Position numbers and translations under genes: made by a program. 36,967 nt of DNA from Candidatus Methanoperedens sp. (GTDB taxonomy: Archaea > Halobacteriota > Methanosarcinia > Methanosarcinales > Methanoperedenaceae). The notes under the pieces were generated by a model, which worked only from the letters and a program-made list of their open reading frames with translations, was not told the DNA's origin and did no database searches. Positions 16,286-24,538 of the stretch are shown here, piece by piece (position 1 is the stretch's first letter; every line of letters begins with the position of its first letter). The stretch is from positions 1-36,967 of the forward strand of contig JAPZAV010000176.1 of NCBI GenBank assembly GCA_027460465.1, read 5' to 3'.

Positions 16286-17882
16286 AGAAATCAAGGAAGC
16301 AGCAAAGAGAGACTTTGATGCTGCATGGCAGGAAGGGAAAAAATATGTTTCAGGCAGAGGAATCAATGAACAGTACCCTCGCATCTCACTGAGATACGGC
16401 AAACCGCATCCTGTTTTTGAAACAGTCCAGCGCCTGCGCGAGGCATATATGAGGCTCGGTTTTGAAGAGTGCATGAACCCGATCATCGTGGAGGACAGGG
16501 ATATTCACAGGCAGTTCGGGTACGAGGCGCTCGCCGTTCTTGACAGGTGCTTCTATATAGGGGGTCTTCCAAGACCGAATGTCGGAATTTCGGACGAGAG
16601 AATAACTGAGATAAAAAGCATCCTTGGAAACCTGGATGATGAGAGTGTGGAAAAGATAAGGCAGATCCTTCATTCTTATAAAAAAGGCGAGATCGAAGGG
16701 GATGACCTGGTGCCTGAGATCTCATCTGAACTTGAGGTCTCAGATGCAAGGGTGGCTTTGATGATAGACCGCGTATTCCCTGAATTCAAGTCCCTTGTCC
16801 CGGTTTGCTCCCAGAACACGCTTCGAAGCCATATGACCTCAGGCTGGTTCATCAGCCTTGGTGAGATGTGCGATTATAGCACTGTTCCTCTGAAGCTTTT
16901 CTCTGTAGATAGATGCTTCAGGCGAGAGCAGGCAGAGGATGCCACCAGGCTCATGGCTTATTATTCAGCGTCCTGTGTGATAATGGACGAGAACGTGAGC
17001 ATCGAGGACGGGAAAGCAGTAGCAGCGGGCTTGCTTTCGCAGTTCGGTTTCTCGAATTTCATTTTCAGACCTGATGATAAGAGGAGCAAGTATTATGTGC
17101 CTGATACCCAGACCGAGGTATTTGCATATCATCCTGAACTTGTGGGCTCGAAGACAAAGTACAGGGACGGATGGGTCGAGGTTGCGACGTTCGGCATTTA
17201 CTCGCCTCTTGCGCTTGCGCAGTACAATATCCCTTATCCTGTGATGAACCTGGGCATGGGTGTGGAGCGGCTTGCGATGATACTGCATGATTCCACAGAT
17301 GTACGCGCTCTCACGTACCCTCAGTTCCAGTACAGGACAGACCGGGTGATGTCTGACAGCGAGATAGCTGGCATGATATATGCGGATGAGGTTCCGGCGA
17401 CAGAAACCGGGAATGAGATACAGAAGGCCATAGTTGTTGCCTGCGAAAAATATGGGAATACGCAGAGCCCGTGCGAGTTCGTTGCGTGGGATGGGCAGCT
17501 TTTTGACAGGAATATCAGGGTGAAAGTTGTCGAACCGGAGGAGAACACAAAGCTCTGCGGCCCTGCTGCGATGAACGAGATCGTCTGCTACAGGAACGAT
17601 ATCCTGGGACTTCCGCGAACATCGAGATGGGACGAGGTGTTCAAGAACGGTGTAAGTACAGGGATAAGATATATTGATGCGTTTGCAGCGCGATGCGCTA
17701 AGGAGATAGAGGAGGCAGTACGAAATGGCACAGGCTCTGAGACCAGGGTGAGGATCATCAAGGTGCCTTCTGAGATAAATATCAGGATAGATCCGATCGC
17801 GCAGAGGTATATCACGGGATTGAAGAAAAAGATCGATACACGAGGACCTGTTTTCACAACGGTCAGGATGGAAATAATATGA
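16269..17882 (+). CDS. sepS: O-phosphoseryl-tRNA(Cys) synthetase (SepRS)
   Basis: A 537-residue class II synthetase that charges tRNA-Cys with O-phosphoserine, the first step of the indirect Cys-tRNA route of methanogens. Visible are the family N terminus [20 protein letters not shown], the [17 protein letters not shown] segment, motif 2 [15 protein letters not shown] (about residue 214) and motif 3 [11 protein letters not shown] (about 326). The length is normal. The start overlaps aroC by 17 bases and has GGAG eight bases upstream. The partner SepCysS, which converts Sep-tRNA to Cys-tRNA, is not in the window. Confidence 0.97.
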   Translation: MKFDPEEIKEAAKRDFDAAWQEGKKYVSGRGINEQYPRISLRYGKPHPVFETVQRLREAYMRLGFEECMNPIIVEDRDIHRQFGYEALAVLDRCFYIGGLPRPNVGISDERITEIKSILGNLDDESVEKIRQILHSYKKGEIEGDDLVPEISSELEVSDARVALMIDRVFPEFKSLVPVCSQNTLRSHMTSGWFISLGEMCDYSTVPLKLFSVDRCFRREQAEDATRLMAYYSASCVIMDENVSIEDGKAVAAGLLSQFGFSNFIFRPDDKRSKYYVPDTQTEVFAYHPELVGSKTKYRDGWVEVATFGIYSPLALAQYNIPYPVMNLGMGVERLAMILHDSTDVRALTYPQFQYRTDRVMSDSEIAGMIYADEVPATETGNEIQKAIVVACEKYGNTQSPCEFVAWDGQLFDRNIRVKVVEPEENTKLCGPAAMNEIVCYRNDILGLPRTSRWDEVFKNGVSTGIRYIDAFAARCAKEIEEAVRNGTGSETRVRIIKVPSEINIRIDPIAQRYITGLKKKIDTRGPVFTTVRMEII

Positions 17883-18730
17883 AGCAGACAGGATACGCCT
17901 GTGCCTTTGGTGCAGGTACGATAATCAATGCGATAGCCACATGGAAAGGAGCGGCTTTTGGCATTGACCTGAAAACAGAGGCAGAGGTCATATTGACAGA
18001 TTCAAAAAAGATCCAGGGGTATATGGAAGAGGGAGGAGACACCACCCTGATCGAGAGGTGCGTTGAACTCACACTTGCGCGATTTGGCTCAAAATATGGT
18101 GCAAAGGTCTCCACAAAAAGTGAGATACCGATAGCAAGCGGTCTTAAAAGCTCAAGCGCAGCAGCGAATGCGACAGTGCTCGCAACGCTCGATGCGATCG
18201 GTGAGAAACTTGAGCCTTTAGAAGCCATAAAGATCGGGGTCCAGGCAGCACTCGATTCGAAAGTAACGATCACAGGCGCGTTCGATGATGCATGTGCCTC
18301 GATGCTTGGTGGTTTTGTGATAACGGATAACAGAAAAATGGAGCTTATCAAACGTGAAGAGAGAGACTCAGAGGTGCTCATTCTTGCGCCGGACAGAAAG
18401 GTGTTCACCTCTGCCGCGAATGTGACGCGCTCAAGGCTGATAGGGCGGTGGGTAGAGCTTGCCTATAAAGAAGCGCTGGAAGGCAATTATGAGAAGTCCA
18501 TGACCCTGAATGGCTTTTTATACTGTGCAGCACTGGGTTTCAGCACAGAGCCGATGATGGCAGCGCTTGAGGTGGGTATCAAAGGCACAAGCCTCTCCGG
18601 CACAGGACCTGCATACACAGCGCTCGGCAGTACCGAGCTTCTGGATAAACTTGAGCCAGTATGGCGAAATATGGGCGGAAAAGTGATAAGGACGAAGGTG
18701 AATAATACGGGTGGAAAAACATGCCGCTGA
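17879..18730 (+). CDS. aroK: Shikimate kinase, archaeal GHMP type
   Basis: A 283-residue GHMP-superfamily kinase, non-homologous to bacterial AroK, which phosphorylates shikimate with ATP. It shows the ATP-binding loop PIASGLKSSSAAANA (about residues 83-97), an N-terminal GAGTIINAIATWKGAAFGID typical of archaeal shikimate kinase, TGAFDDACASMLGG, and the C-terminal GTSLSGTGPAYTALG. It overlaps the sepS stop by four bases (ATGA), and its own end overlaps chorismate mutase. The shikimate-pathway context agrees with the substrate call. Confidence 0.95.
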   Translation: MKQTGYACAFGAGTIINAIATWKGAAFGIDLKTEAEVILTDSKKIQGYMEEGGDTTLIERCVELTLARFGSKYGAKVSTKSEIPIASGLKSSSAAANATVLATLDAIGEKLEPLEAIKIGVQAALDSKVTITGAFDDACASMLGGFVITDNRKMELIKREERDSEVLILAPDRKVFTSAANVTRSRLIGRWVELAYKEALEGNYEKSMTLNGFLYCAALGFSTEPMMAALEVGIKGTSLSGTGPAYTALGSTELLDKLEPVWRNMGGKVIRTKVNNTGGKTCR

Positions 18731-19005
18731 AAGAGGTCAGAGCAAAGATAGAGAAGCTTGACATTCAGATACTCAATCTTATCGAGCAGAGAACTGCTCT
18801 GGCAAAGGACGTGCTTGAGGCAAAGAAAGCAGAGGGCAAGCTGATCAATGATGAAGATCAGAACAGAGTGGTACTCGACCGGGTTTTGAACGCTGCCACA
18901 GAGAAAGGACTTGATGGTGAGTCTGTAAAGAGGGTTTTTGATATCCTTATCAAAATGAATATCGAGAGGCAGCATGAGCTGAGCGGGGAAGGAAACCTGC
19001 CCTGA
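18721..19005 (+). CDS. Chorismate mutase (AroQ class)
   Basis: A 94-residue all-helical AroQ-type chorismate mutase that turns chorismate into prephenate for phenylalanine and tyrosine. The first helix has LKEVRAKIEKLDIQILNLIEQRTALAKDV, with the usual arginine and D-x2-I-x2-L-I-x2-R pattern, followed by a K-x-AEGK segment, DEDQNRVVLDRV, and a third helix VKRVFDILIKMNIERQ. It is a stand-alone monofunctional form. It overlaps shikimate kinase by 10 bases and precedes purA by 38 bases. Confidence 0.93.
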   Translation: MPLKEVRAKIEKLDIQILNLIEQRTALAKDVLEAKKAEGKLINDEDQNRVVLDRVLNAATEKGLDGESVKRVFDILIKMNIERQHELSGEGNLP

Positions 19006-19043
19006 TAAATAGACTTATCATTTCCTGGGCAAGAATAGAAATT

Positions 19044-20309
19044 ATGTTCACAGTAATAACGGGCGCACAGTTCGGAGATGAAGGAAAGGGTAAGATCGTG
19101 GATATGATGGCATCGCAGTATGACATCGTTGCCCGATTCCAGGGAGGGGACAATGCGGGACATACCGTCGTGGCTGAAGGAAAAACGTATAAACTGCATC
19201 TCATCCCTTCTGGCGTGCTCTTCGATGCCCGCCTGCTCATAGGTCCCGGTACTGTGATGAACCCTAAGATCCTGATGGAAGAGATCGCAATGCTTGCAGA
19301 GAACGGGGTGGAGGTGACGCCGCAAAAGCTTGGTATTGATGCCAAGACGAGCATCATTATGCCATATCACATAGCGCTTGACAGCCTGCGCGAGTCAAGG
19401 CGCACGGTCAAGATAGGTACCACGAACAGGGGGATAGGTTTTGCCTATGTGGACAAAGTGGGGCGGGATGAGATACAGATGTCTGACATTGCTGAAAAGA
19501 ACAGGTTGATCAAAAGGCTTGAAGAGATAGCACCCCAGAAAGAGGCAGCAATAAAAGAACTTGGAGGGGACCCAGGGGTTGCGAGAAGCGGAATTGAAGA
19601 ATATCTGGAAATAGGGAAGAAATTAAAGCCTTACATAACCGATGTTTCAAAGGAAATAAATCAGGCATTAAAAAGTGGAAAAAAGGTGCTCGCTGAAGGG
19701 GCGCAGGGAACGCATCTCGACATAATACACGGGACTCAGAAATTCGTCACATCCTCAAGCACGGTTGCAGGTTCTGCATGCTCGGGGCTCGGGGTGGGTC
19801 CGACGAAAGTGGATAGGGTCATCGGGGTCATCAAGGCATATATCACCCGCGTGGGCGAGGGACCTCTCCCTACAGAGCAGAAAAATGAGGTTGGAGAGCA
19901 CCTGCGCGATATGGGAGGGGAGTTCGGCACCACCACAGGAAGACCGAGAAGATGCGGCTGGTTTGATGTGCCTCTTGCCAGGAAATCCATCAACCTCAAT
20001 GGATATTCAAGCATGGCACTGACAAAGCTCGATGTTCTCACAGGTCTTGACCCTCTGAAGCTGTGCCTTGAGTACTCACTGAAAGGGAAGGTGATCGATT
20101 ATCCGCCTGAGCTTTCTGATGAGCTGGCAGGATGCGAGCCTGTTTATCTTGATCTTCCGGGATGGAATGAAGATATCTCTGATGCAAGAGATTTCTCTGA
20201 TCTTCCTGACAATGCCAGGCTTTATATCGAGCTTGTCGAAGAACTGATAGGAATGGAGATAGAATATGTTTCAGTCGGGCCGGGCAGAGTGCAGACTTTC
20301 GTGAAATGA
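19044..20309 (+). CDS. purA: Adenylosuccinate synthetase
   Basis: A 421-residue GTP-dependent enzyme joining IMP and aspartate in AMP synthesis. Signature motifs are GAQFGDEGKGKIVD (residues 7-20), FQGGDNAGHTVV, IGTTNRGIGFAYVDKVGRDE, LAEGAQGTHLDIIHGT, and GEFGTTTGRPRRCGWFD near the C terminus. The length is normal. It follows the chorismate branch genes at a 38-base gap and may be the last gene of that operon or have its own promoter. Its last 39 bases overlap the 3' end of an opposing pseudogene. Confidence 0.97.
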   Translation: MFTVITGAQFGDEGKGKIVDMMASQYDIVARFQGGDNAGHTVVAEGKTYKLHLIPSGVLFDARLLIGPGTVMNPKILMEEIAMLAENGVEVTPQKLGIDAKTSIIMPYHIALDSLRESRRTVKIGTTNRGIGFAYVDKVGRDEIQMSDIAEKNRLIKRLEEIAPQKEAAIKELGGDPGVARSGIEEYLEIGKKLKPYITDVSKEINQALKSGKKVLAEGAQGTHLDIIHGTQKFVTSSSTVAGSACSGLGVGPTKVDRVIGVIKAYITRVGEGPLPTEQKNEVGEHLRDMGGEFGTTTGRPRRCGWFDVPLARKSINLNGYSSMALTKLDVLTGLDPLKLCLEYSLKGKVIDYPPELSDELAGCEPVYLDLPGWNEDISDARDFSDLPDNARLYIELVEELIGMEIEYVSVGPGRVQTFVK

Positions 20310-21124
20310 AGCCTGTACATTTATTGTTTCACCAAAATCAAGGACGACGAATTTCTCTGCATCAATTCCATGGTCTTTAAGAGCCTGCTCCAGCTGCAGA
20401 ATTGGAGTATCGATCCCTTCATCGCTCAAATGAAAAGTTCCTATATGGATTCCTATACTGAGATCCGGTTTCAGGATTTCATGGACTCTCACTGCATCTT
20501 CAGGGTTCAAATGCACAGGGCTCATGAACCACCGCGGCTCGTAGGCACCGATCGGAATCAAAGCTACCTCAATTTCCTGAAATCTCTCATGGATCTGTTC
20601 AAAGAATTTCCCAAAGCCGGTATCACCCGCAAAATAAATCTGACCCTGCGAACTTTCGATCACAAATCCTCCCCAGAGGCTCTTATCTATATCGGAGAAA
20701 ATTTTTTATCCAGTGCTTTGAGAGTCGGTATATCCATATGGTCGTAATGGTTATGGCTTATCAGCACGACATCCACGGGAGGAAGATCCTGGAATCTGAG
20801 CCCCGGAGCACGCACGCGTTTAGGTCCCACAAAACTGATCGGGCCTGCGCGGTCTGACCAGATCGGGTCTGTGAGAATATTCATCCCGTCCACCTGGATC
20901 AGGAGAGTAGAATGATTGATAAAAGTCACCCTTAATCCATTCCTGATCACATGATCCGGAGGTAAATAGCCGGGCTCTGAATCTATCCATCCAGGCCAGT
21001 CTGCTTTTTTCCTGTTGAAGATCCATTTCAGAAGATCTATGATTCCACCGTGCTGGCTCTCCATGTTTCTGAATCGAGTGCCATCGTGGATGGACGGGCT
21101 GTTTATTGATCTCGATACTGCCAT
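20271..21124 (-). pseudogene. MBL-fold hydrolase (UlaG/NAPE-PLD-like) with internal deletion
   Basis: Two adjacent ORFs in different frames are the two ends of one gene. The N-terminal part (20687-21124) has FINHSTLLIQVDGMNILTDPIW and the metal motif LISHNHYDHMD, then stops after LKALDKKFSP. The C-terminal part resumes in another frame as DKSLWGGFVIESSQGQIYFA and continues with PIGAYEPRWFMSP and PVHLNPEDAV. In intact homologs about 55-60 residues lie between these points, including a metal-binding histidine in a PAxH segment. That piece is gone here, so the gene carries a deletion as well as a frameshift and should be inactive. Confidence 0.8.
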
Positions 21125-21260
21125 AAGTTATCAAACCTTCCAGTTGAAGTTCAACAATCTTTTTTTGCTGAATTTTTATCCATCGTGAAATAATGTTCAT
21201 CCAATCAATAGAAATCGATGAACAAAAATCTTTCCCTGTGAAAATACTTTGATTGATGGA

Positions 21261-21682
21261 ATGAACCGCCAGAAGATGGAACTTCGACTTGGCAGGTTTT
21301 GCTGCTGATGGATCACATGGTGTTCGCCCCAAAATACAGGGGAAAGATCCTGACCTGAGATGTCGCAATGATAACTGAGGGCATACTCTGCAAAACATGC
21401 AAAGAACTGAATATAAAGATAATAGAGATCGCAGTAAATTCTGACCATGTCCATATATTCTTCAAATATCGTCCAAAGTATCCGCTCAGTTTTATCGCTA
21501 AAAGACTGAAAGGCAGGACAAGCAGAATACTCAGGAAGGAATTTCCGCATCTCAAAGAATGGTGCGGCGAGCACATGTGGGCGCCAGGAAGCGCCGGGAA
21601 CGGATGGGATGTTGTGAGCAAATACATTGAAACACAGGATGTTCATCATGCTAAAAACGTTAGCTACAGGCCTCGTACTTAA
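21261..21682 (+). pseudogene. IS200/IS605-type Y1 transposase, degenerate
   Basis: The reading frame from 21368 carries the core of an IS200-type TnpA: the HUH motif in NSDHVHIFF, LKGRTSRILRKEFPHL, the WAPG segment and the C-terminal catalytic tyrosine in KYIETQ. The N-terminal part is broken. MELRLGRFCC lies in another frame from 21261, and HMVFAPKYRGKILT is in the correct frame but followed by an in-frame TGA at 21356. At least one frameshift and one stop are therefore present. No tnpB is adjacent. A fossil of a small single-strand transposon. Confidence 0.8.
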
Positions 21683-21763
21683 GTCCGGCGTTTGTGACTG
21701 AATACAATAAGTGTTGTGTGCATCCATAAGAATAGCTAAAACCAATATATAGTTAACCGCTAA

Positions 21764-21793
21764 ACTTATAGTAAAAAGATATATACTATAAGT
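21764..21793. repeat. Perfect 10-bp inverted repeat before the IS630 gene
   Basis: ACTTATAGTA at 21764-21773 and its exact reverse complement TACTATAAGT at 21784-21793 flank a 10-base AT-rich spacer. It sits just inside the left end of the element and 16 bases before the transposase ATG, so it could be a promoter/operator or an RNA hairpin limiting expression. Confidence 0.7.
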
Positions 21794-21808
21794 AATATAT
21801 ACATCTTC

Positions 21809-22867
21809 ATGGGAAAAGACTGGAGAATAATACAAAGAAGGGGACAGCTTAGGATTTATCAGAAAGATGAAAGAGATTTTAAAATGAAATTCAAACTTTC
21901 ACTTTTGAATCTTATCCTTCAGCTTCAAGATGTAGGGAAAGCATGCAAAATCATGTCGATTCCAGTGACTACGGCTTATAGGTGGATAAATATCTGGAAT
22001 GAGGATGGGAAAGAAGGATTAAAAAAAGAACAAGGAAAAGGAGGCGGAAAACCATCAAAAATGAGTGAAGAACAATTTAAAAAACTTGAGAATATTTTAA
22101 GGGAAGAGAAGGAATGGTGGATAACCAAAGAAGTGAGAATACTCATAAAAGAAAGATTTGATATAGAGTATTCAGAGGATCAGGTCGTAAGAATACTCAA
22201 AAAATTCAAAATGAATCATTCTAAGCCGTTCCCTCATGATTATAGAAAACCTGACAATGCAAAAGAACTCTTGGATAATCAGCTAAAATTACTTTTTGAA
22301 TTGCTGGAAAAAGAAAAAATACCAAAGGATAAAGTAGCAATTGGATTTTTAGATGAAGCCAGTCCTCAAACCACTGCAAATACTGTGAGGGTTTGGAGTT
22401 TTGGCAAACCGAAAATTAAGAAAAATACGACTAAAATGAGGGCAAACACTATAGGCTATTATGCTATCCTGGGAAATAGTAAAGAAGGATTCTTACAAAA
22501 TTCTAAAAAAGAAAGCATAAGAGACTTTCTAATTGAGATCAAAAAAGCAAATGAAGAATATAAAGCTATAGTGGTAGTGATAGATAATTTTCCATCCCAT
22601 AAGAGTACGATCGTGAAAGATACTGCGAAAACGTTGGGCATTCACCTTGTTTTTCTACCTCCATATTCACCTGATATTAACCCTATAGAGTACATATGGA
22701 AAAGCGTAAAAAGAGTACTTTCTTTGTCTTTTGTTAAAACGGAAGATGAATTGAAAAACCTAATTCAATCTAATTTTAAAACTTTTTCGAAGAGTTTAAG
22801 TTTTGCACTTGGATGGATTGGATTGTTCCTGTTTGGTACAAATTATTATCATATGTTATGCGGGTAA
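21809..22867 (+). CDS. IS630 family transposase
   Basis: A 352-residue IS630/Tc1-mariner-type transposase. The N-terminal helix-turn-helix region includes KACKIMSIPVTTAYRWINIW and a second winged segment around EKEWWITKEVRILIKERF. The DDE catalytic triad is seen in IGFLDEASPQ, VVVIDNFPSHK and PPYSPDINPIEYIWK. The length is complete and there is no frameshift. It lies inside an element with TA-flanked inverted ends. Its codon use is strongly A-rich compared with the housekeeping genes around it, consistent with transfer. Confidence 0.95.
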   Translation: MGKDWRIIQRRGQLRIYQKDERDFKMKFKLSLLNLILQLQDVGKACKIMSIPVTTAYRWINIWNEDGKEGLKKEQGKGGGKPSKMSEEQFKKLENILREEKEWWITKEVRILIKERFDIEYSEDQVVRILKKFKMNHSKPFPHDYRKPDNAKELLDNQLKLLFELLEKEKIPKDKVAIGFLDEASPQTTANTVRVWSFGKPKIKKNTTKMRANTIGYYAILGNSKEGFLQNSKKESIRDFLIEIKKANEEYKAIVVVIDNFPSHKSTIVKDTAKTLGIHLVFLPPYSPDINPIEYIWKSVKRVLSLSFVKTEDELKNLIQSNFKTFSKSLSFALGWIGLFLFGTNYYHMLCG

Positions 22868-23039
22868 CTATAATAATTATAGAACTGAATACGGGCACGG
22901 TATGTAAAGATTAATATTCAACAAGATTCGTCATAGAACTTAATGAGTATTTGGGTATGCTATGAGACGAAAGAGGTTTTACGTGACACTATAACAAACC
23001 TTATGAACTTTTAAAGAATCGTTTAAAGAGAGGTAATTT

Positions 23040-23156
23040 ATGAACCCGGTTCCGCTGTCTAAAAAACAAGAAGATAAAATCATATCAAATTTAGATTCAG
23101 CTATTCAAGAAAATTACGAAGTTTTTACTTATTTAATTAACAGACGTAACTATTAA
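23040..23156 (+). CDS. Short ORF of 38 residues, unknown
   Basis: Below the ORF-track cutoff. AGAGAGGT lies just upstream of an ATG that opens a 38-codon frame with a hydrophilic, helix-like sequence (LSKKQEDKIISNLDSAI, ENYEVFTYLINRR). It has a good ribosome site and a TATA-like CTTTTAAAG about 30 bases upstream. It is convergent with, and overlaps by 24 bases, the 3' end of the nuclease-like gene. It could be a complete small protein or the leading piece of a gene cut off by past rearrangement next to the IS630 insertion. Confidence 0.35.
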   Translation: MNPVPLSKKQEDKIISNLDSAIQENYEVFTYLINRRNY

Positions 23157-23510
23157 GTTACATTCATTATTTTTGATTTCAATCAAACCCACGCCAAACT
23201 GGGTAGCAATATCAATTTCATCTGAGGAAAAATTGTTATTATACCTTTTCTTATATGCAAGATAACATCTATGAGCATACAGTGAATAAGCAAAAGCCTG
23301 TCCAATCGCCTTTAAGAAAGGTGCTTTTTCTTCTTTAACTTCAATTGCAACCAATTCTCCTCCTGCTTCAAAGTCTCCGCTTGTTTCTCTTAGCCCCATA
23401 ACGTCCACTTTACCAAGTTTTGTTCCAACCTGTTGCTTTACAACATGGCAACCAAAACGCTGTTTGATAAAATCTTCGATTGAATTATATAATTTTGCTT
23501 CTAATCCCAT
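23133..23510 (-). CDS. PD-(D/E)XK nuclease-like protein
   Basis: A 125-residue protein with the core of a restriction-endonuclease fold: GKVDVMGLRE supplies the aspartate and LVAIEVKEEKA supplies the E-x-K pair, followed by the helix AIGQAFAYSLYAHRCYLAYKK, a pattern shared by small archaeal endonuclease-like proteins. It may cut DNA, but no specificity can be given. Homologs can be longer, so a C-terminal truncation is possible. A TATA-like stretch (ATATTTATTTTAAT) lies upstream of the ATG. It belongs to the accessory patch with the IS630 element and a toxin pair. Confidence 0.65.
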   Translation of the reverse strand: MGLEAKLYNSIEDFIKQRFGCHVVKQQVGTKLGKVDVMGLRETSGDFEAGGELVAIEVKEEKAPFLKAIGQAFAYSLYAHRCYLAYKKRYNNNFSSDEIDIATQFGVGLIEIKNNECNLIVTSVN

Positions 23511-23605
23511 TCTTAATCAATCCTCGCGATAATAGAAAAGAGCACAGAAGAAGATTAAAATAAATATGCCTCCAAAACAATGGATTTTCAATCATAAAAA
23601 TCATC

Positions 23606-23935
23606 TTATATTTCGAGTATCTTTTTTATCTTTTGATTTACTTCTTTCCTTAGTTCTTGATTCAGTTCTCCAATCTCGCCTACAATTAAATCTTCCAATA
23701 CAGTTGCGATTTTATCTAACTTTACGACCGAAGCCACTTTCAGTCCCGCATTTTTAAAAGCAGAATGCTTCTTTGTTATTAAAACATCTACCTCAGAAGG
23801 TTCAGATGGTATTTTTGAGGAAATAAATGCCATGATTACATCTTTATCGCCTTCGTATAGCACTAAAGCTGGTCTAAGCTTTGCAGCGGTTAAATCAGTA
23901 AATGGAAAGGGCACAAGCACTATTTTTCCTTTCAT
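23606..23935 (-). CDS. MazF/PemK-family endoribonuclease toxin
   Basis: A 109-residue PemK/MazF-like toxin: GKIVLVPFPFTDLTAAKLRPALVL is the standard N-terminal strand and basic loop, followed by VIMAFISSKIP and VASVVKLDKIATV. Family members cleave mRNA at short sequences. Its start overlaps the upstream 63-residue gene by four bases, the normal antitoxin-toxin arrangement. The length is typical and no defect is seen. Confidence 0.88.
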   Translation of the reverse strand: MKGKIVLVPFPFTDLTAAKLRPALVLYEGDKDVIMAFISSKIPSEPSEVDVLITKKHSAFKNAGLKVASVVKLDKIATVLEDLIVGEIGELNQELRKEVNQKIKKILEI

Positions 23936-24123
23936 TTATATCTGACCTTTAAATCTGCTATTTTATAAATATCTGGCTCATTCTCAAGGAAACTTGATAA
24001 TGACTTTTCGGAAAGCTTCATCAACGAAACGATTTCTTTTTCGTATAAAAGCTCATCAACCTTTTTCGAAATCTCAATTACATACCGCTTTATATCCCTT
24101 AATTCTGTTTCTAAATTCATCAT
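23932..24123 (-). CDS. Putative antitoxin partner of the MazF-like toxin
   Basis: A 63-residue protein predicted to be mostly helical, with ELRDIKRYVIEISKKVDELLYEKE followed by a leucine- and serine-rich segment. It has no recognised DNA-binding motif and is called an antitoxin because it is short, charged, sits directly upstream of the toxin and overlaps it by four bases. TTTTATATAT on the same strand lies 25-34 bases before the ATG, so the mRNA is probably leaderless. The two adjacent ATGs leave the exact start open. Confidence 0.7.
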   Translation of the reverse strand: MMNLETELRDIKRYVIEISKKVDELLYEKEIVSLMKLSEKSLSSFLENEPDIYKIADLKVRYK

Positions 24124-24147
24124 GTTTATAACATCTTTACGATACGC

Positions 24148-24157
24148 ATATATAAAA
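24148..24157 (-). promoter_or_regulatory. TATA box of the MazF-type module
   Basis: TTTTATATAT on the minus strand lies 25-34 bases before the antitoxin ATG, predicting leaderless transcription. Confidence 0.5.
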
Positions 24158-24262
24158 ACATGATTGAGAGGTCATTCAAGGATAATTCACGCCTGTGTTA
24201 TTTTCGTGCCACTTCTTGTCTATTATGCCTTCGCAACCAAATAAGCGATAGATGCCCTCATA

Positions 24263-24301
24263 CATCCGTGCGTGGATGCCCCCGACCTCGGTCTGGGGTC
24301 G
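24263..24301. repeat. Two adjacent hairpins
   Basis: CATCC-gtgcgt-GGATG (24263-24278) is followed at once by CGACC-tcggtctgg-GGTCG (24283-24301). The surroundings are non-coding. Such tandem hairpins resemble sub-terminal structures of IS200/IS605-type elements and may be a remnant end, or they may terminate transcription. The track ORF across them is not believed. Confidence 0.4.
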
Positions 24302-24349
24302 TGACTGGCGTGCACAGGAAAGAAAGAACAAAAAACATAACAACATAAC

Positions 24350-24499
24350 ATGTATGAAGCTATTGAAATGAAAATATATGGGTTAATGGAGGATAAGTTA
24401 CCCATTCCAGAATCAAAATCAAACCGCAAAACTGCTTACTGCAAAATCTGCGAAAGAAACGGGACCAGGTCAGAAAATCCTCTTTATGCTTTATGTTAA
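24350..24499 (+). CDS. Short Cys-containing ORF of 49 residues, uncertain
   Basis: Below the ORF-track cutoff. The frame reads protein-like: MYEAIEMKIYGLMEDKLPIP followed by YCKICERNG and a C-terminal cysteine, giving a CxxC pair that could be part of a zinc knuckle. No ribosome site is visible and no family is recognised. It may be the tail of a gene lost in this rearranged area. Confidence 0.3.
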   Translation: MYEAIEMKIYGLMEDKLPIPESKSNRKTAYCKICERNGTRSENPLYALC

Positions 24500-24507
24500 A
24501 CCCAAAG

Positions 24508-24517
24508 TATTTAAAAT
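24508..24517 (+). promoter_or_regulatory. TATA box of the thiolase-DUF35-MBL operon
   Basis: TATTTAAAAT lies 22-31 bases before the thiolase-like ATG. No ribosome site lies between them, so the transcript is predicted to be leaderless. Confidence 0.5.
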
Positions 24518-24538
24518 TCCATTCATATTCTAAATATC

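Larger units (their letters stand above)
21750..22870 (+). mobile_element. IS630-family insertion sequence with inverted ends
   Basis: The transposase gene is bracketed by inverted ends TATAGTTAACCGCTAAAC (21748-21765) and, reversed, TATAGTTACCCGCATAAC (22855-22872), matching at 15 of 18 positions. IS630 elements insert at TA and duplicate it. Taking the outer TA as the target duplication places the element at 21750-22870, about 1.12 kb. The gene is intact, so the insertion may be recent. Confidence 0.75.

Noticed and set aside
21750-22870. IS630 as the parent of the 247-bp element
   Set aside because: Its ends (TATAGTTAACCGC) do not match the element ends (TATTAATATCCCGGCGCC).
24160-24348. 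62-aa ORF across the tandem hairpins
   Set aside because: It translates inverted-repeat DNA, has no ribosome site, and overlaps the toxin-antitoxin promoter region.
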